Assembly (NCBI RefSeq): GCF_900100765.1
Contig: NZ_FNFO01000002.1
Span: 806,001 to 870,000, forward strand
Length of the DNA stretch: 64,000 bases
Origin: Catalinimonas alkaloidigena
Lineage (GTDB): Bacteria; Bacteroidota; Bacteroidia; Cytophagales; Flexibacteraceae
Reading direction: 5' to 3'
In this document: positions 24,284-33,672 of the stretch, piece after piece
Position numbering within the stretch: the first letter of the stretch is position 1
Layout of the letters: each line of letters starts with the position of its first letter
Made by a program: the position numbers and the translations under genes
The notes under the pieces: model-generated
Told to the model about the DNA's origin: nothing
Seen by the model: the letters and a program-made list of their open reading frames with translations, nothing else
Databases searched by the model: none

Positions 24284-24314
24284 GTGGGTTGCTCAGGCCC
24301 ACGGCGTTTTGCTT
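24284..24314 (+). repeat. attR: 31-bp direct repeat, right element boundary
   Basis: Exact copy of 7450-7480. Only the GTGGG/CCCAC part of the original terminator stem remains here, so the subtilase gene (stop 27 bp away) has lost most of its hairpin on this side. Confidence 0.9.
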
Positions 24315-24340
24315 ATAAAAAGCACTACTACTACTTGCGT

Positions 24341-27300
24341 TTATTCTACGACCAGCCGTTGGGTACTTACGTCCTGGCCACTGCGGACCTGAAGCAAATA
24401 CACACCGGGTTGTAGAGAAAGATTTTCCATGCGATGAGCCTCCTGACGGGCTACCGGTTCGGTGAAACTGGCGTGGTATACCTGCCGCCCCGTCATGTCG
24501 ACCAGCGTAACTGACCACACCGGATCTTTGCGCTCTCGCAACGCCAGATTGAAGCTGCCGCGTGTCGGATTCGGGAAAGCCCGGACCGAAAAGGTGCCGC
24601 TACGTCCGAATTGTACGCTGCGCAACGACGAGGTCGTGGAAGCGCCGTCGTAATCGGTCTGGCGCAGTCGGTAGTACGAAAGGCCACCCAGGGGAGACGG
24701 GTCTGTGAAATGATAGGAATGGGTGAATTGCGAAGTTCCGGCTCCGTCGAGGCGTCCCAGCGCTTCGAAGTGAACCCCGTCGGCCGAGCGCTCGACGGTG
24801 AAGAATGCATTGTTGGTTTCGGAGGCGGTGACCCAACGCAACACGACGGCCTCGTTTTCGGCGGAAGCGGTGAACGATGTCAGCTCGATGGGCAGCGGTA
24901 CACCGGGTTCCAACACATTGACTCGGTAAGTGGCTTTCTTGCTTTCGAACAGCGAATCGGTGTTGGAAACGTAAAAGACCGTGTCGCGCTGCAACGACGT
25001 GGTGACCACCTGCGCGCCTTCGTAGAACGGCAGGCTGTCGTCCGGATGATAATAGAAGCGGAAGCGGCTGCCCTTCCGCGGTTGCACCTGGGCAGAATCG
25101 CCTTCGTAAACGGTAGACGAGCCCGTCGGCACCGGTCCGGTGTGTTCCCGACGGAATTGCTGCGCAATGAGTTCGGTCGTGGCTTGCAGTTCGTCGAGGT
25201 TATGTTCGGCCAGCAAGGCAAACGCAATCGTGGCGCTTTCGCCGCGGTTCAGGTGGGCGACCCGCGCCCCAATGATGTTGGACACGTCGGAGCCTTCCAG
25301 CGTAGCAAAGTCGGTTCCGTTGGTAAAGGCCTGGTGCTTTTCTTCTTTCGAAAGGCCGTCGTACAAGATGATGGGTCCTTCTTCGCGCTCGAACGACAAG
25401 GCGTAGCTGGTCGGTTGCTGGGGCGAGAGGAGCGCAATGCCTCCCAGGGGACTGCCGCCTTGCTGGTCGTAGGTGTACGAAAGCTGATGGGACGCGTCCC
25501 AGGCCACGCCGTTTCGCTGCGCGTCGACGCCCACGTTCCAGTCGGCGTACAGTCCTACGTAGAGATCTTCAAAGTCCTGATTCGTAATGTTTTCTACGCG
25601 GTATTCCATCACCACCGTATTTCTGAGGGGAGCCGCTTGCCAGGCGTAAGCACGTTGTGTGACGCGCACGCCCGCGGTGCCGGGTGCGGCTTCGTCGGTC
25701 AGTACCGAATTGATCAGTTGCCGATCCGTTGTGTTTGCCGGATAAACGCCCATGGCCGTTTTGAAGTCGTCGTTGTACGACCAACTGTCGTTACGGACGC
25801 AGTCGGAGACGCGATCCGGCGCAAGGGCGACGATCAATCCGGCCTCGCGCAACAAGTTGGTGTTCTGGTATTTGAAGCCATTGCCCTGACGCATCCACCG
25901 CACGTCGTTGAAACCGATGCGACCGGTGCTGGTGATGGTGGCCAGCACCTGATCGGCCGAAAGGTCGATGTAGTCGGGATTGAAGGCGACCGTAAAGCGG
26001 GCTTCTTCCTGCCGCCCTGCGTATTTATAAATCACCGTGAAGGTGGCGTTGTGCCACGCGGGCGTGTTGGCGGCCAGTTTGATCCGAAACGGTTGTGTGG
26101 TATTGCGTGCCGAGTCGCCCGAGCGGACTTCTTCCAGGTACGAATCGTCTTTGATGACGGTCACGTAGGGCGACGAGGTGGTCAGCAGCAGATCGATGCG
26201 CTCCAGAGGGCTCAGGTAGTTGCTGAACGTGCACCAGATGGGCACCGCTTCGCCTGGCCAGGCGGTGTTCATACCGTGGGTAGCAACCTGCCAGCTTTTC
26301 AGCGAAACGGAATACAGGTTGGTTTCGGTCAGCGCGCGGTAGAGGTTGAGGCGTCCGTTGCCGAGTTTGCCGGCGTATGCCGCATTCAGGTGGTCGATCG
26401 GGTCGGCCGACTGCTTGAGGCGCGCGGCAACCTGGTCGGCCGAGAGTTCGGGAAAGTGTGCCCGAACCAGCGCTGCGGCTCCCGCTACAATGGGGGAGGC
26501 GAACGACGTGCCCGTCTGGCCGCTGGAGTAGCCACCGTTCATGTTGGTGCTGTAGAGTCCTTCGCCGGGCGCGGCCAGATCGACCGCTGTGTTGTATTCG
26601 GCCGAGGCGACTTTCCGGTCGGCGCGGTTGCCGGTGCCGACGCCCGTCACCGAAATGACGTGGTCGTACGATGCCGGGTAGAAAAGCGATTGTACCCCGT
26701 CGTTTCCAGCCGCCGCCACCAGCACGGCGTCGTGGGTCAGGGCGGCGTAGTTGATGATGTCCTGTTCGTAAGCGGAAGGTTGCCCGCGCCGTCCCCACGA
26801 AAGGTTAATCACTTTGCAGCCATGTTCGGCCGCGTAGACAATGCCTTCGTAGCCACGGAAGCGGCCGTTGTTGTCACCGTAAATTTTAATGGGCAGAAAG
26901 CGCGATTTTCCGCCGATGCCGGCGATGCCTTTGCCGTTGTTGAATGTGGCCGAAGCCATCCCGGCCACCTGGCTGCCGTGGCCCCAGGTTTCCATCACGT
27001 CGTTATCGCCGTCCGAAAGGTCCCAGCCAGCGTAATTATCCACGTAGCCGTCGCCGTCGTCGTCGATGCCGTTGATCGGATCGGCCAAGTTATAGGCCAC
27101 ATTGTCTCTCAGGTCGGGGTGATCCAGGTTAAATCCCGTATCGACCAGCCCGATCAGGATGTCGTCCGAACCCTGTTGCACGTCCCAGCCTTCCCAGGCT
27201 TTGATGAGCGCCAGCATGTTGCGCTGGTTGCCGGTACCGGGCTGCGCATGCGGATCGGAGGGCACATAAAGCGGTTCGTATTCGTAGTGCGGTTCGGCAT

Positions 27301-27676
27301 AGGTCACGGCCGGATGTTGCCGCAACACTTCCAGCACTGGTTCGGCCAGCGCACCCGCAGGGAGTTCGATGTTATAAATGCCGTCCAATGGTGTGGGCGT
27401 GCGCTTCAACGATTGTGTCGTCAGTGCTTTGGGGTTGCGTACCACCTGCTTGTGCAGCGCCGGAAAGGCCTTGCCCCGGTTCATGCCCCCCAGGCGGGCA
27501 ATCAACGCTTTCAGGTCAGACGGCAGGTCTTCGGCCGTAGAATCGATCTTTACGACCAGGTAGTCCCACTGGTCATTCTTCTTGGAAGAACCTTTCTTCG
27601 TCGGTTGTGCGAGTGCACTGGCAGACAGGATAGTTACGAGTGTAAGGAAAATGAGGAAACCCACAGACCATCTCAT
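24341..27676 (-). CDS. T9SS-exported subtilisin-like serine protease (S8)
   Basis: 1111 residues from the ATG at 27676, which starts a clear signal peptide (MRWSVGFLIFLTLVTILSAS-ALA); an in-frame ATG at 27778 would bury it. Residues ~25-150 are an inhibitor-like propeptide. The S8 domain has D179 (GLVDTGFNLDHPD), H233 (GHGSQVAGMAS) and S391 (GTSFASPIVAGAA), with a DDDGDGYVDN calcium-type loop near 205. A long beta-rich middle region follows. The C-terminus has a fibronectin-like unit (ELTSFTA..YYRLRQTDYDG) and a T9SS type A sorting domain (FPNPTRGSF, GVYLLQV). It is a secreted or surface protease. Confidence 0.93.
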   Translation of the reverse strand: MRWSVGFLIFLTLVTILSASALAQPTKKGSSKKNDQWDYLVVKIDSTAEDLPSDLKALIARLGGMNRGKAFPALHKQVVRNPKALTTQSLKRTPTPLDGIYNIELPAGALAEPVLEVLRQHPAVTYAEPHYEYEPLYVPSDPHAQPGTGNQRNMLALIKAWEGWDVQQGSDDILIGLVDTGFNLDHPDLRDNVAYNLADPINGIDDDGDGYVDNYAGWDLSDGDNDVMETWGHGSQVAGMASATFNNGKGIAGIGGKSRFLPIKIYGDNNGRFRGYEGIVYAAEHGCKVINLSWGRRGQPSAYEQDIINYAALTHDAVLVAAAGNDGVQSLFYPASYDHVISVTGVGTGNRADRKVASAEYNTAVDLAAPGEGLYSTNMNGGYSSGQTGTSFASPIVAGAAALVRAHFPELSADQVAARLKQSADPIDHLNAAYAGKLGNGRLNLYRALTETNLYSVSLKSWQVATHGMNTAWPGEAVPIWCTFSNYLSPLERIDLLLTTSSPYVTVIKDDSYLEEVRSGDSARNTTQPFRIKLAANTPAWHNATFTVIYKYAGRQEEARFTVAFNPDYIDLSADQVLATITSTGRIGFNDVRWMRQGNGFKYQNTNLLREAGLIVALAPDRVSDCVRNDSWSYNDDFKTAMGVYPANTTDRQLINSVLTDEAAPGTAGVRVTQRAYAWQAAPLRNTVVMEYRVENITNQDFEDLYVGLYADWNVGVDAQRNGVAWDASHQLSYTYDQQGGSPLGGIALLSPQQPTSYALSFEREEGPIILYDGLSKEEKHQAFTNGTDFATLEGSDVSNIIGARVAHLNRGESATIAFALLAEHNLDELQATTELIAQQFRREHTGPVPTGSSTVYEGDSAQVQPRKGSRFRFYYHPDDSLPFYEGAQVVTTSLQRDTVFYVSNTDSLFESKKATYRVNVLEPGVPLPIELTSFTASAENEAVVLRWVTASETNNAFFTVERSADGVHFEALGRLDGAGTSQFTHSYHFTDPSPLGGLSYYRLRQTDYDGASTTSSLRSVQFGRSGTFSVRAFPNPTRGSFNLALRERKDPVWSVTLVDMTGRQVYHASFTEPVARQEAHRMENLSLQPGVYLLQVRSGQDVSTQRLVVE

Positions 27677-28572
27677 TTCACAGCTTATTTTTAATGTTAT
27701 GATGACTTCCGTCCAGTGGCGCGCGGCGTGTATCGAAAGAGGGAATCCTGATGTGTGAACTCGGGAAGGGCCGACCAACGGGGTGACAATGCCCTTTTAA
27801 ACCTCCTGCGGATGCTTGCCTGATGCACCGGCTGATAGTTTGAAGGTATCAGGCGTCAGGTTGGAGTGCTGCGCATTTGTGGCGTGGACGCGTCTAGAGT
27901 AAGATTTGGAAAATGGAAAGGGACTCAGCTAAAAAAGCGCAGTTTTTGTGCGGACCTCTCACAGAATGTGATTTGTAAGCGTATGAGTATGTGTAGGTTA
28001 GCGAATGGCACGCCTTTCTTTTAGGGTGCTTATTACTTACTGTATCCAAAGCGTTTTTTTGACCGACAGAAGGTTGCGTTTACGACGTAAGGTTCGACGC
28101 AAAGGAAGGAAAAGGCTACAAGAAGGACACGCCGTAGGAGGTCACCGATGGCGCAGGAGCGCTACGGTCCACTACAAAATTGTTACGCCAGCGAAGCAAG
28201 TGAAAGCGGAAAGAGTGCCGTACCTCAGCGGGCTTTAAACTGCGGAAGGGCATGCGGCGGGACCGATGCCGAAAGCGAGGAAAGCGGTTGCGATGGCCGA
28301 ATAGGCGGTTCTGAGATGAGGGCAAAGGCAAGAATGGCCAGGATCCATGCCATCCAGAGCAGGAGGAGAGATTTGGTGTGGATCTTCGGATGTGGTTCCA
28401 TACAGAGTAGAATTGTCAACGACGAGCGGTACATGATAGACGGTTCGCCATACGCAAAGCGCGTGTGGTCGAAACCCTAGGAAGTTGCAAAAAACGTAAG
28501 AAGACGGCAGCAAACATAGTAAAAAGCCGACATTGCTAACTAGTTAATTTCCTATTTTTTGTACGTATTGTT
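27677..28572. other. Intergenic region upstream of the subtilase gene
   Basis: About 900 bp with no strong gene. It must hold the subtilase promoter near 27.7-27.9 kb; I see no exact TAnnTTTG box. Several short overlapping frames occur at 28.0-28.5 kb. Only one (28225-28401, minus) has protein-like features and is listed separately. Confidence 0.5.
28225..28401 (-). CDS. Possible small single-TM protein (58 aa)
   Basis: Starting at the ATG at 28401, the frame gives a charged start (MEPHPKIHTK), one hydrophobic helix (SLLLLWMAWILAILAFALI) and a Pro/Ser-rich tail. A positive N-terminus plus one helix is typical of small membrane proteins. No homolog recalled, and overlapping frames exist on both strands, so this is a candidate only. 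Confidence 0.3.
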   Translation of the reverse strand: MEPHPKIHTKSLLLLWMAWILAILAFALISEPPIRPSQPLSSLSASVPPHALPQFKAR

Positions 28573-29082
28573 TTATGATTGGTTGTGTTGTTGTCCAACT
28601 TCTCCCACCAGGCGTACGGGAAGGGGATCGGTGCAAGCCGCTAATAGCTGAGCCTGAGTAACCTCCAGAACCGGGTGGCGCCAGTCGGGTGCGATTTCGG
28701 CCAGGGGAGCCAGCGTGAAGCGGCGGTTTTGGAGTTCCGGATGAGGAATCTGCAGGCGCGGCGTGTCCATTACTTCCTCACCATAATAAAGAATGTCGAT
28801 GTCGATGGTGCGTTCGTGCCAGCGCTGGAATCGCACCCGTCCCAATTGGTGCTCCAAGGCCAGAATGCGGTCGAGTACGGCTTCCGGTGCCAGCGTCGTG
28901 GCGATCTCCAGCACCTGATTGTAAAAATCGGGTTGGTCCGCCACGCCCCAGGCCGCGGTTTCGTAAAGGGACGACGCCCGCACGACGGTACCCACCTGTT
29001 GTGCCAGCAACTGCCGGGCCTGAGCAAGTTGCGCCGCCCGGTCGCCCAGGTTACTGCCCAAAAGAATATATACTGTTGTCAA
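28573..29082 (-). CDS. folK: HPPK, dihydropterin pyrophosphokinase
   Basis: FolK transfers pyrophosphate from ATP to 6-hydroxymethyl-dihydropterin in folate synthesis. The conserved run is present: YILLGSNLGDR at the start, SSLYETAAWG, DFYNQV, LEHQLGRVRFQRW, then ERTIDIDILYYG with the metal-binding Asp pair, and IPHPELQNRRFTLAPLAE. The family normally begins just before the first strand, which points to the TTG at 29082 (preceded by AGGAAGAG) as start. ATGs at 29142 and 29157 would add 20-25 unrelated residues. It is divergent from sppA. Confidence 0.93.
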   Translation of the reverse strand: MTTVYILLGSNLGDRAAQLAQARQLLAQQVGTVVRASSLYETAAWGVADQPDFYNQVLEIATTLAPEAVLDRILALEHQLGRVRFQRWHERTIDIDILYYGEEVMDTPRLQIPHPELQNRRFTLAPLAEIAPDWRHPVLEVTQAQLLAACTDPLPVRLVGEVGQQHNQS

Positions 29083-29109
29083 ACCGCTCTTCCTGTCCAG
29101 AGGCCGTTG

Positions 29110-29123
29110 GTTCGTTTTCGAAC
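29110..29123. promoter_or_regulatory. GTTCG-N4-CGAAC palindrome between folK and sppA
   Basis: GTTCG TTTT CGAAC; its exact complement GTTCGAAAACGAAC occurs at 36559-36572. It lies in the folK-sppA divergent promoter region. I see no sigma-54-like box beside this copy. Confidence 0.4.
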
Positions 29124-29190
29124 ACTGAAGTGCGAAAGTCATGCTATTTTTACACACATTTACCAGATCCTGAAGATTTATTTAAACGCC

Positions 29191-30963
29191 ATGTTATCCT
29201 TTTTAAAATACGTACTGGCTACCCTGGTGGGGTTGGTACTTTTCTGCATCGTGGGCTTTCTCCTCTTGATTGGCATCGCCGCTGCCACTTCGGACGACGA
29301 AGTCGCGGTCAAAAGTAATTCGGTCCTTAAAATTTCGCTCGACCGCCCGTTGCTGGAGCGCGATCCTGACGATCCGTTCGAGGGCCTGGACCTGCCGCTG
29401 GTGCAGCAGCAGGAGGGCATTGGCCTCTACGAATTGCGCGAAGCGCTGAAAAAAGCGGCCAAAGACGACCGCATCAAAGGCGTTTACCTGGACGTATCGG
29501 CGGTGCAGGGTGGCTACGCGCAGATTGAGGAAGTGCGGCAGATGCTGCTGGAGTTTAAGGAGTCCGGCAAGTTCATCACTACTTATAGCGAGACTTACTC
29601 GGAAGGGGCGTACCTGCTGGCGGCGGTGGCCGACGACATCTGGATGAACCCCGCCGGTGGGCTGGAGTTTAACGGCCTGATGGCAGAAACGCCCTTCTTC
29701 AAAGGCATGCTCGACAAAATCGGGGTGGAGCCGCAGGTGATCAAAGTCGGTGACTTCAAAAGTGCTGCCGAGCCGTTCACCAACACGGAATACAGCGCGC
29801 CCAACGAAGCGCAGATTGCCTCGTTCCTTAACAGCATTTACGACAACTACCTGCGCGAAGTCTCGGAATCGCGTCAGATTCCCGTTGCGGAACTGCGGCG
29901 CATTTCGGACGAATTGCTCATTCAGCTGCCGGAAGATGCCCTCAAACACAAGCTGGTGACGCACCTAGGGTACTTCGACGAAGTGCTGACCGATTTGCGG
30001 CAACGCCTGAGCGTGGAAGAGGATGACGATATTCCGTTCGTTACGCTCACGAAGTACAAAAAAGCGCGTCTGGACCAGGACAAAGAAGAAGTCAACACCT
30101 CGCGTGACCGCATTGCCGTCATCTTTGCCTCCGGCGAAATCCAGGGCGGAGAAGGCAGCGAGTCGGTGATCGGCTCCGAACGCATCGCCCGCGCCCTGCG
30201 CGACGCCCGTCTTGACGACAAAGTGAAGGCAGTCGTGCTGCGCATCAACTCGCCGGGGGGCAGTGCCCTGGCGTCGGATGTAATGTGGCGTGAAGTAAAA
30301 CTGACGTCCGACGTGAAGCCCATCATCGCTTCCATGTCGTCGGTGGCGGCTTCGGGAGGGTACTACATGGCGATGGCGTGTGACACGATCGTGGCGCAGC
30401 CGACTACCATCACGGGCTCGATCGGCGTGATCGGCATCATTCCCAATGCACAGAAACTGCTGAACGACAAACTGGGTATCACGACCGATTTGGTCGAAAC
30501 CAGCGAACATGCCGATCTGATTAACGTGACGCGCCCGCTGACCGAATTTGAGCGGAGTGTGTTGCAGCGCCAGGTGAACGCTACCTACAACGAATTTACC
30601 CAGAAAGCCGCTACAGGGCGTAATCTGCCCCTCGATTCCTTGCAGGCAATGGCCGGCGGTCGGGTTTGGTCGGGAGCCGAGGCCGAAGCCCGTGGGCTGG
30701 TCGACGTGCTGGGCGGCCTGGATTCGGCCATCGCAATTGCAGCCAATGCGGCCGGACTGGAGCAGGACAAGTACCGGGTGCGCTTCCTGCCCGAGCAGAA
30801 AAACTTCCTGGAAGAACTTATGAATACTTCGGAAGAAGAATTTCACGCGCGGATCTTGCGCTATCAGTTGGGAGAATACTACCCCCTGATCCAATCGGTG
30901 CAGCAGTTGAAACACTGGCAGGGCATCCAGACGCGTCTGCCTTTCGAGCTGATCATTCGCTAA
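29191..30963 (+). CDS. sppA: Signal peptide peptidase SppA, 67-kDa type
   Basis: 590 residues. One N-terminal membrane anchor (about 8-32) precedes two tandem ClpP-like S49 domains. The catalytic Lys is K190 (VGDFKSAAEPF) in the first domain and the nucleophile is S388 (SSVAASGGYYMAM) in the second, the Ser/Lys dyad layout of full-length E. coli-type SppA. The segment INSPGGSALASDV (about 352-364) is the oxyanion-loop region. It degrades leftover signal peptides in the inner membrane. The ATG at 29191 is chosen because the anchor follows directly. A hairpin terminator follows. Confidence 0.94.
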   Translation: MLSFLKYVLATLVGLVLFCIVGFLLLIGIAAATSDDEVAVKSNSVLKISLDRPLLERDPDDPFEGLDLPLVQQQEGIGLYELREALKKAAKDDRIKGVYLDVSAVQGGYAQIEEVRQMLLEFKESGKFITTYSETYSEGAYLLAAVADDIWMNPAGGLEFNGLMAETPFFKGMLDKIGVEPQVIKVGDFKSAAEPFTNTEYSAPNEAQIASFLNSIYDNYLREVSESRQIPVAELRRISDELLIQLPEDALKHKLVTHLGYFDEVLTDLRQRLSVEEDDDIPFVTLTKYKKARLDQDKEEVNTSRDRIAVIFASGEIQGGEGSESVIGSERIARALRDARLDDKVKAVVLRINSPGGSALASDVMWREVKLTSDVKPIIASMSSVAASGGYYMAMACDTIVAQPTTITGSIGVIGIIPNAQKLLNDKLGITTDLVETSEHADLINVTRPLTEFERSVLQRQVNATYNEFTQKAATGRNLPLDSLQAMAGGRVWSGAEAEARGLVDVLGGLDSAIAIAANAAGLEQDKYRVRFLPEQKNFLEELMNTSEEEFHARILRYQLGEYYPLIQSVQQLKHWQGIQTRLPFELIIR

Positions 30964-31031
30964 GCGACCCTTCCCGATCGCTGAAAAAATGGTCTGAAAA
31001 TCTAGGCATACAGGCCGCGTTCTTCGATAAA

Positions 31032-31068
31032 AAACCGTCATTGCTCAGGAGAGTGGTGGCGGTTTTCT
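31032..31068 (+). terminator. Terminator after sppA
   Basis: AAAACCG (31032-31038) pairs with CGGTTTT (31061-31067), with partial pairing inside. Confidence 0.5.
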
Positions 31069-31147
31069 AGTTCATCGAGAAAATATAAAATCTGATCCGC
31101 TCTTTCCCGTTTCTTTTTCAACTCACTTCTCATCCCTCTCAATCGCT

Positions 31148-32578
31148 ATGAACACCCGTCTGCTGTACGCGCTTCTTGGGGTAAACCTGCTTTTTCTGCC
31201 GCACTTGGCGTCGGCCACACACGTCCGCGGTGGCGAAATCATCTATCGCCAAGACTCACTCGATCCCTTCACGGTCCATTTCGAAATTATTGTCTATCGC
31301 GATCAGAACGGAATCGACTTAAAAGATCTGACGTTTTACTCTGGAGATACCTCAGCGGGCATTCTCCTGGGAGACGACCAAGTAACCGTAACCACGTATC
31401 CACAGGCTTTTTTACCGGACACGGACCGATGGTTTTACCAATACAGCCATACGTACGACAAACCAGGGAAGTACCTCGCCGCCACCGTGGTGCAGAACCG
31501 GAACCGGGGGGTAAGTAATTTTGGGAGCGGCGCTTCCGATATGTACAGTTTCTATGTGGAAACGCAGGTGGACCTGACCGGGCCAACCCCGAATACCTCC
31601 CCGCGTTTTGCCATGCCCCTGTTGACGCAAATCGCAGGAGGATTCGAATCAACTTACGCCCTTACCGCCTACGATCCGGATGGCGACAGTCTCTCGTACA
31701 GGTTGGTATTGCCTCGGTACTTCGAAGAAAACTCGGTCGATGGTTCTCTGGCGAAACCCCTGCCCAATTACTTTTTTACCAATTCGACCGCTGAGGGGGA
31801 TACGATCTGGATTGAACCGGTTACCGGCGTGTTGCATGTAACCAATACCCTATTTGGAGAGAGTACCTATGCCGTAGAAGTATCGGAGTGGGATACAGCC
31901 ACGAAGCGTAGGAAGGGCTACGTGGTCCGCGACTTCCAGTTACTGATCGAGGATCGCCCCGCCGTTTCGAACGAACCGCCGCGCGTCAAAGGACCGGTTA
32001 CCGATTGGAACGCGGAATTCTGGGTTTCGCCGGAAAGGCCCCTGGAAATCTCGATCGTCGCTGCCGCCACCGTTGGCGAAAGTGCCACGTTATTCGTGGA
32101 CGGAGAACCTTTACGTTTGCTGGGTGCAGCGGTAGAAGTAGAGCATGAAAGCGCCGATACGGCCTGGGTCACCTTCCGCTGGACGCCTCCGGCCGGCGCC
32201 GCACGCAGCCAGCCCTACGACGTGGTGTTTCGTAAAAACGAATACAAAGACCTATCAACTGCCGTTGGCACGGCGTCCGATTTGGTGGTACGGATTCATG
32301 TAGACCGGGCTACGGCCCTCGACGACCGTACCGCGCGTCCCTTCCTGAAAGTTTATCCCAACCCTACGGCCGACGTAGTGCGCTTTGAATTGCCCGACCT
32401 GACCGGGGCCACCCGCTTCTACTTGTACAACGCCACCGGCCAACTGGTTTACCTGCGTCCGCTGAACCACACTCCGTCGTTCGCCGTCGATCTGCGTACG
32501 TTGCCGACCGGAGCTTACCTGTATCGTGTTCAAACGACTTCAGGACAGATCTGGAACGGGCGACTGGTGCGCCAGTAA
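31148..32578 (+). CDS. T9SS-exported surface protein
   Basis: 476 residues. A signal peptide (MNTRLLYALLGVNLLFLPHLASA) is followed by THVRGGEIIYRQ, the start seen in many large Bacteroidota gliding-associated or adhesin-like exoproteins. The middle shows cadherin/Ig-like beta segments (YALTAYDPDGDSLSYRLV, TGVLHVTNTLFGESTYAVEV). The C-terminal ~70 residues form a T9SS type A sorting domain (VYPNPTADVVRFELP, NATGQLVY, LPTGAYLYRVQT, GRLVRQ). It is probably displayed at or released from the cell surface. Ligand unknown. It stands alone between sppA and a membrane-protein gene. Confidence 0.85.
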   Translation: MNTRLLYALLGVNLLFLPHLASATHVRGGEIIYRQDSLDPFTVHFEIIVYRDQNGIDLKDLTFYSGDTSAGILLGDDQVTVTTYPQAFLPDTDRWFYQYSHTYDKPGKYLAATVVQNRNRGVSNFGSGASDMYSFYVETQVDLTGPTPNTSPRFAMPLLTQIAGGFESTYALTAYDPDGDSLSYRLVLPRYFEENSVDGSLAKPLPNYFFTNSTAEGDTIWIEPVTGVLHVTNTLFGESTYAVEVSEWDTATKRRKGYVVRDFQLLIEDRPAVSNEPPRVKGPVTDWNAEFWVSPERPLEISIVAAATVGESATLFVDGEPLRLLGAAVEVEHESADTAWVTFRWTPPAGAARSQPYDVVFRKNEYKDLSTAVGTASDLVVRIHVDRATALDDRTARPFLKVYPNPTADVVRFELPDLTGATRFYLYNATGQLVYLRPLNHTPSFAVDLRTLPTGAYLYRVQTTSGQIWNGRLVRQ

Positions 32579-32695
32579 GCAAAAACGCTTCGGTCTGTCG
32601 GATCGACGGTTCAGCCTGCCGGACTGACGGCTGGCGACGAGCGTGCGGGCGGGGTGGGGCAGGAGCGCTTACTTTCAGGGAAACAATGGAACGCC

Positions 32696-33376
32696 ATGGA
32701 AACCCTGATTCGCTCGTTGCTCATCCTGCACATCGCCGCCGGCTTCACCGCACTGGTGGCCGGTTTTATCGCCATCGTAACTCCTAAAGGAAAAACCGCG
32801 CATCGCCTGAGCGGGCGCTGGTATTTCTGGGGCATGGTCGTGATTGCCATCACGGCCGCGCTGATGGCTGGCTACCGGGGCAACGATTTTCTGTTCACAG
32901 TCGGGGTCTTCAGCTTTTTTCTGAGCTACACTGGCTACCGGGCGCTGCAACGAAAGCGCGGCGAACCCGCCCGCGTCCTCGACTGGATGCTGACGGGGCT
33001 GGCCCTGGGAACGGGCGTCTACATGGTGGGCAAAGCGGGGCTGGGCTTTTTCAGCGAAGGCTCTGGCTTTGAACCAGTGCTGCTGGTATTTGGGGCGTTC
33101 TGTGCACGGAGTGGCTGGCAGAGCCTGCGCGAGTTTCGGCGGCCGTTCGACCCCGCCCGCGATCGTCACCGCTGGTTGTTTCAGCACCTAGGACACATGG
33201 GCGGGGCGTACATCGCCACGTTCACGGCGTTTCTGGTGACCAACGTTTCGTGGCAGCCCGCCTGGGTGGTGTGGTTACTGCCGACGGTGATCGGTACCCC
33301 GCTGATTGCCTACGCCATTCGTCATTACCGGCAACGGCTCCGGACCCGACAAACATTGGCCGTAGAGCGGACGTAA
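32696..33376 (+). CDS. Multi-pass membrane protein, DUF2306-like
   Basis: 226 residues from the ATG at 32696; an in-frame GTG at 32654 is less likely. There are about six to seven hydrophobic helices: LILHIAAGFTALVAGFIAIV, WYFWGMVVIAITAALMAGY, FLFTVGVFSFFLSYTGY, WMLTGLALGTGVYMVG, a segment around EPVLLVFGAF, then GGAYIATFTAFLVTNV and VWLLPTVIGTPLIAYAI. Conserved-looking His residues (LHIAAG, AHRLSGR, FQHLGHMGG) resemble the DUF2306 type of haem-like or integral membrane proteins. Function unknown; there is no operon partner. Confidence 0.7.
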   Translation: METLIRSLLILHIAAGFTALVAGFIAIVTPKGKTAHRLSGRWYFWGMVVIAITAALMAGYRGNDFLFTVGVFSFFLSYTGYRALQRKRGEPARVLDWMLTGLALGTGVYMVGKAGLGFFSEGSGFEPVLLVFGAFCARSGWQSLREFRRPFDPARDRHRWLFQHLGHMGGAYIATFTAFLVTNVSWQPAWVVWLLPTVIGTPLIAYAIRHYRQRLRTRQTLAVERT

Positions 33377-33672
33377 ATTTTTTCCGGACAGGACACAAAA
33401 CTTCATTCGGCTGGAGGCCTGCCGCAGACAACAGCGTTTCGGCAACCGCAAAGTTTGCTATCCGATTTCCCTTTTCAGAGCGATAGAGAAGGTTTCTGTT
33501 TCACCCTTGTTCGGACCAAACACTTTCCGGATGAGGGTGTTTTTTAGTATCTTACAGCAGCCCACACCGAATTTTCGTGCTCGTGAGCGCGGAAACACCG
33601 CCGCGGCGGTTGCACTTTCGTGCGGCAACCCATATTTTGACCCCTACAAGATCAAACGATATTGCAAGGCCT

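Larger units (their letters stand above)
7450..24314. mobile_element. 16.9-kb integrative element carrying a defence-cassette array
   Basis: Bounded by 31-bp direct repeats and much poorer in GC than both flanks. It carries a tyrosine recombinase next to attL, an RteC-like gene and a RepA-like ATPase gene, followed by a variable half of nuclease, TIR and membrane genes. There are no relaxase, coupling ATPase or T4SS genes, so it is not self-conjugative; it could be mobilised in trans or move as a genomic island. Insertion left the epimerase terminator whole at the left end but only its right arm at the right end, before the subtilase gene. Confidence 0.88.

Noticed and set aside
7450-24314. 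Conjugative transposon
   Set aside because: No relaxase, TraG/VirD4-type ATPase or Tra proteins were found; only the integrase and an RteC-like gene recall CTnDOT-type elements.
24611-27694. Very long open frame on the plus strand opposite the subtilase gene
   Set aside because: The subtilase strand has a signal peptide, full catalytic triad and sorting domain. The opposite frame is a by-product of GC-rich codon use and has no domain-like sequence.
28005-28238. 77-codon plus-strand frame with a basic N-terminal half
   Set aside because: No homologous pattern; overlaps other short frames on both strands and has no promoter or RBS signal.
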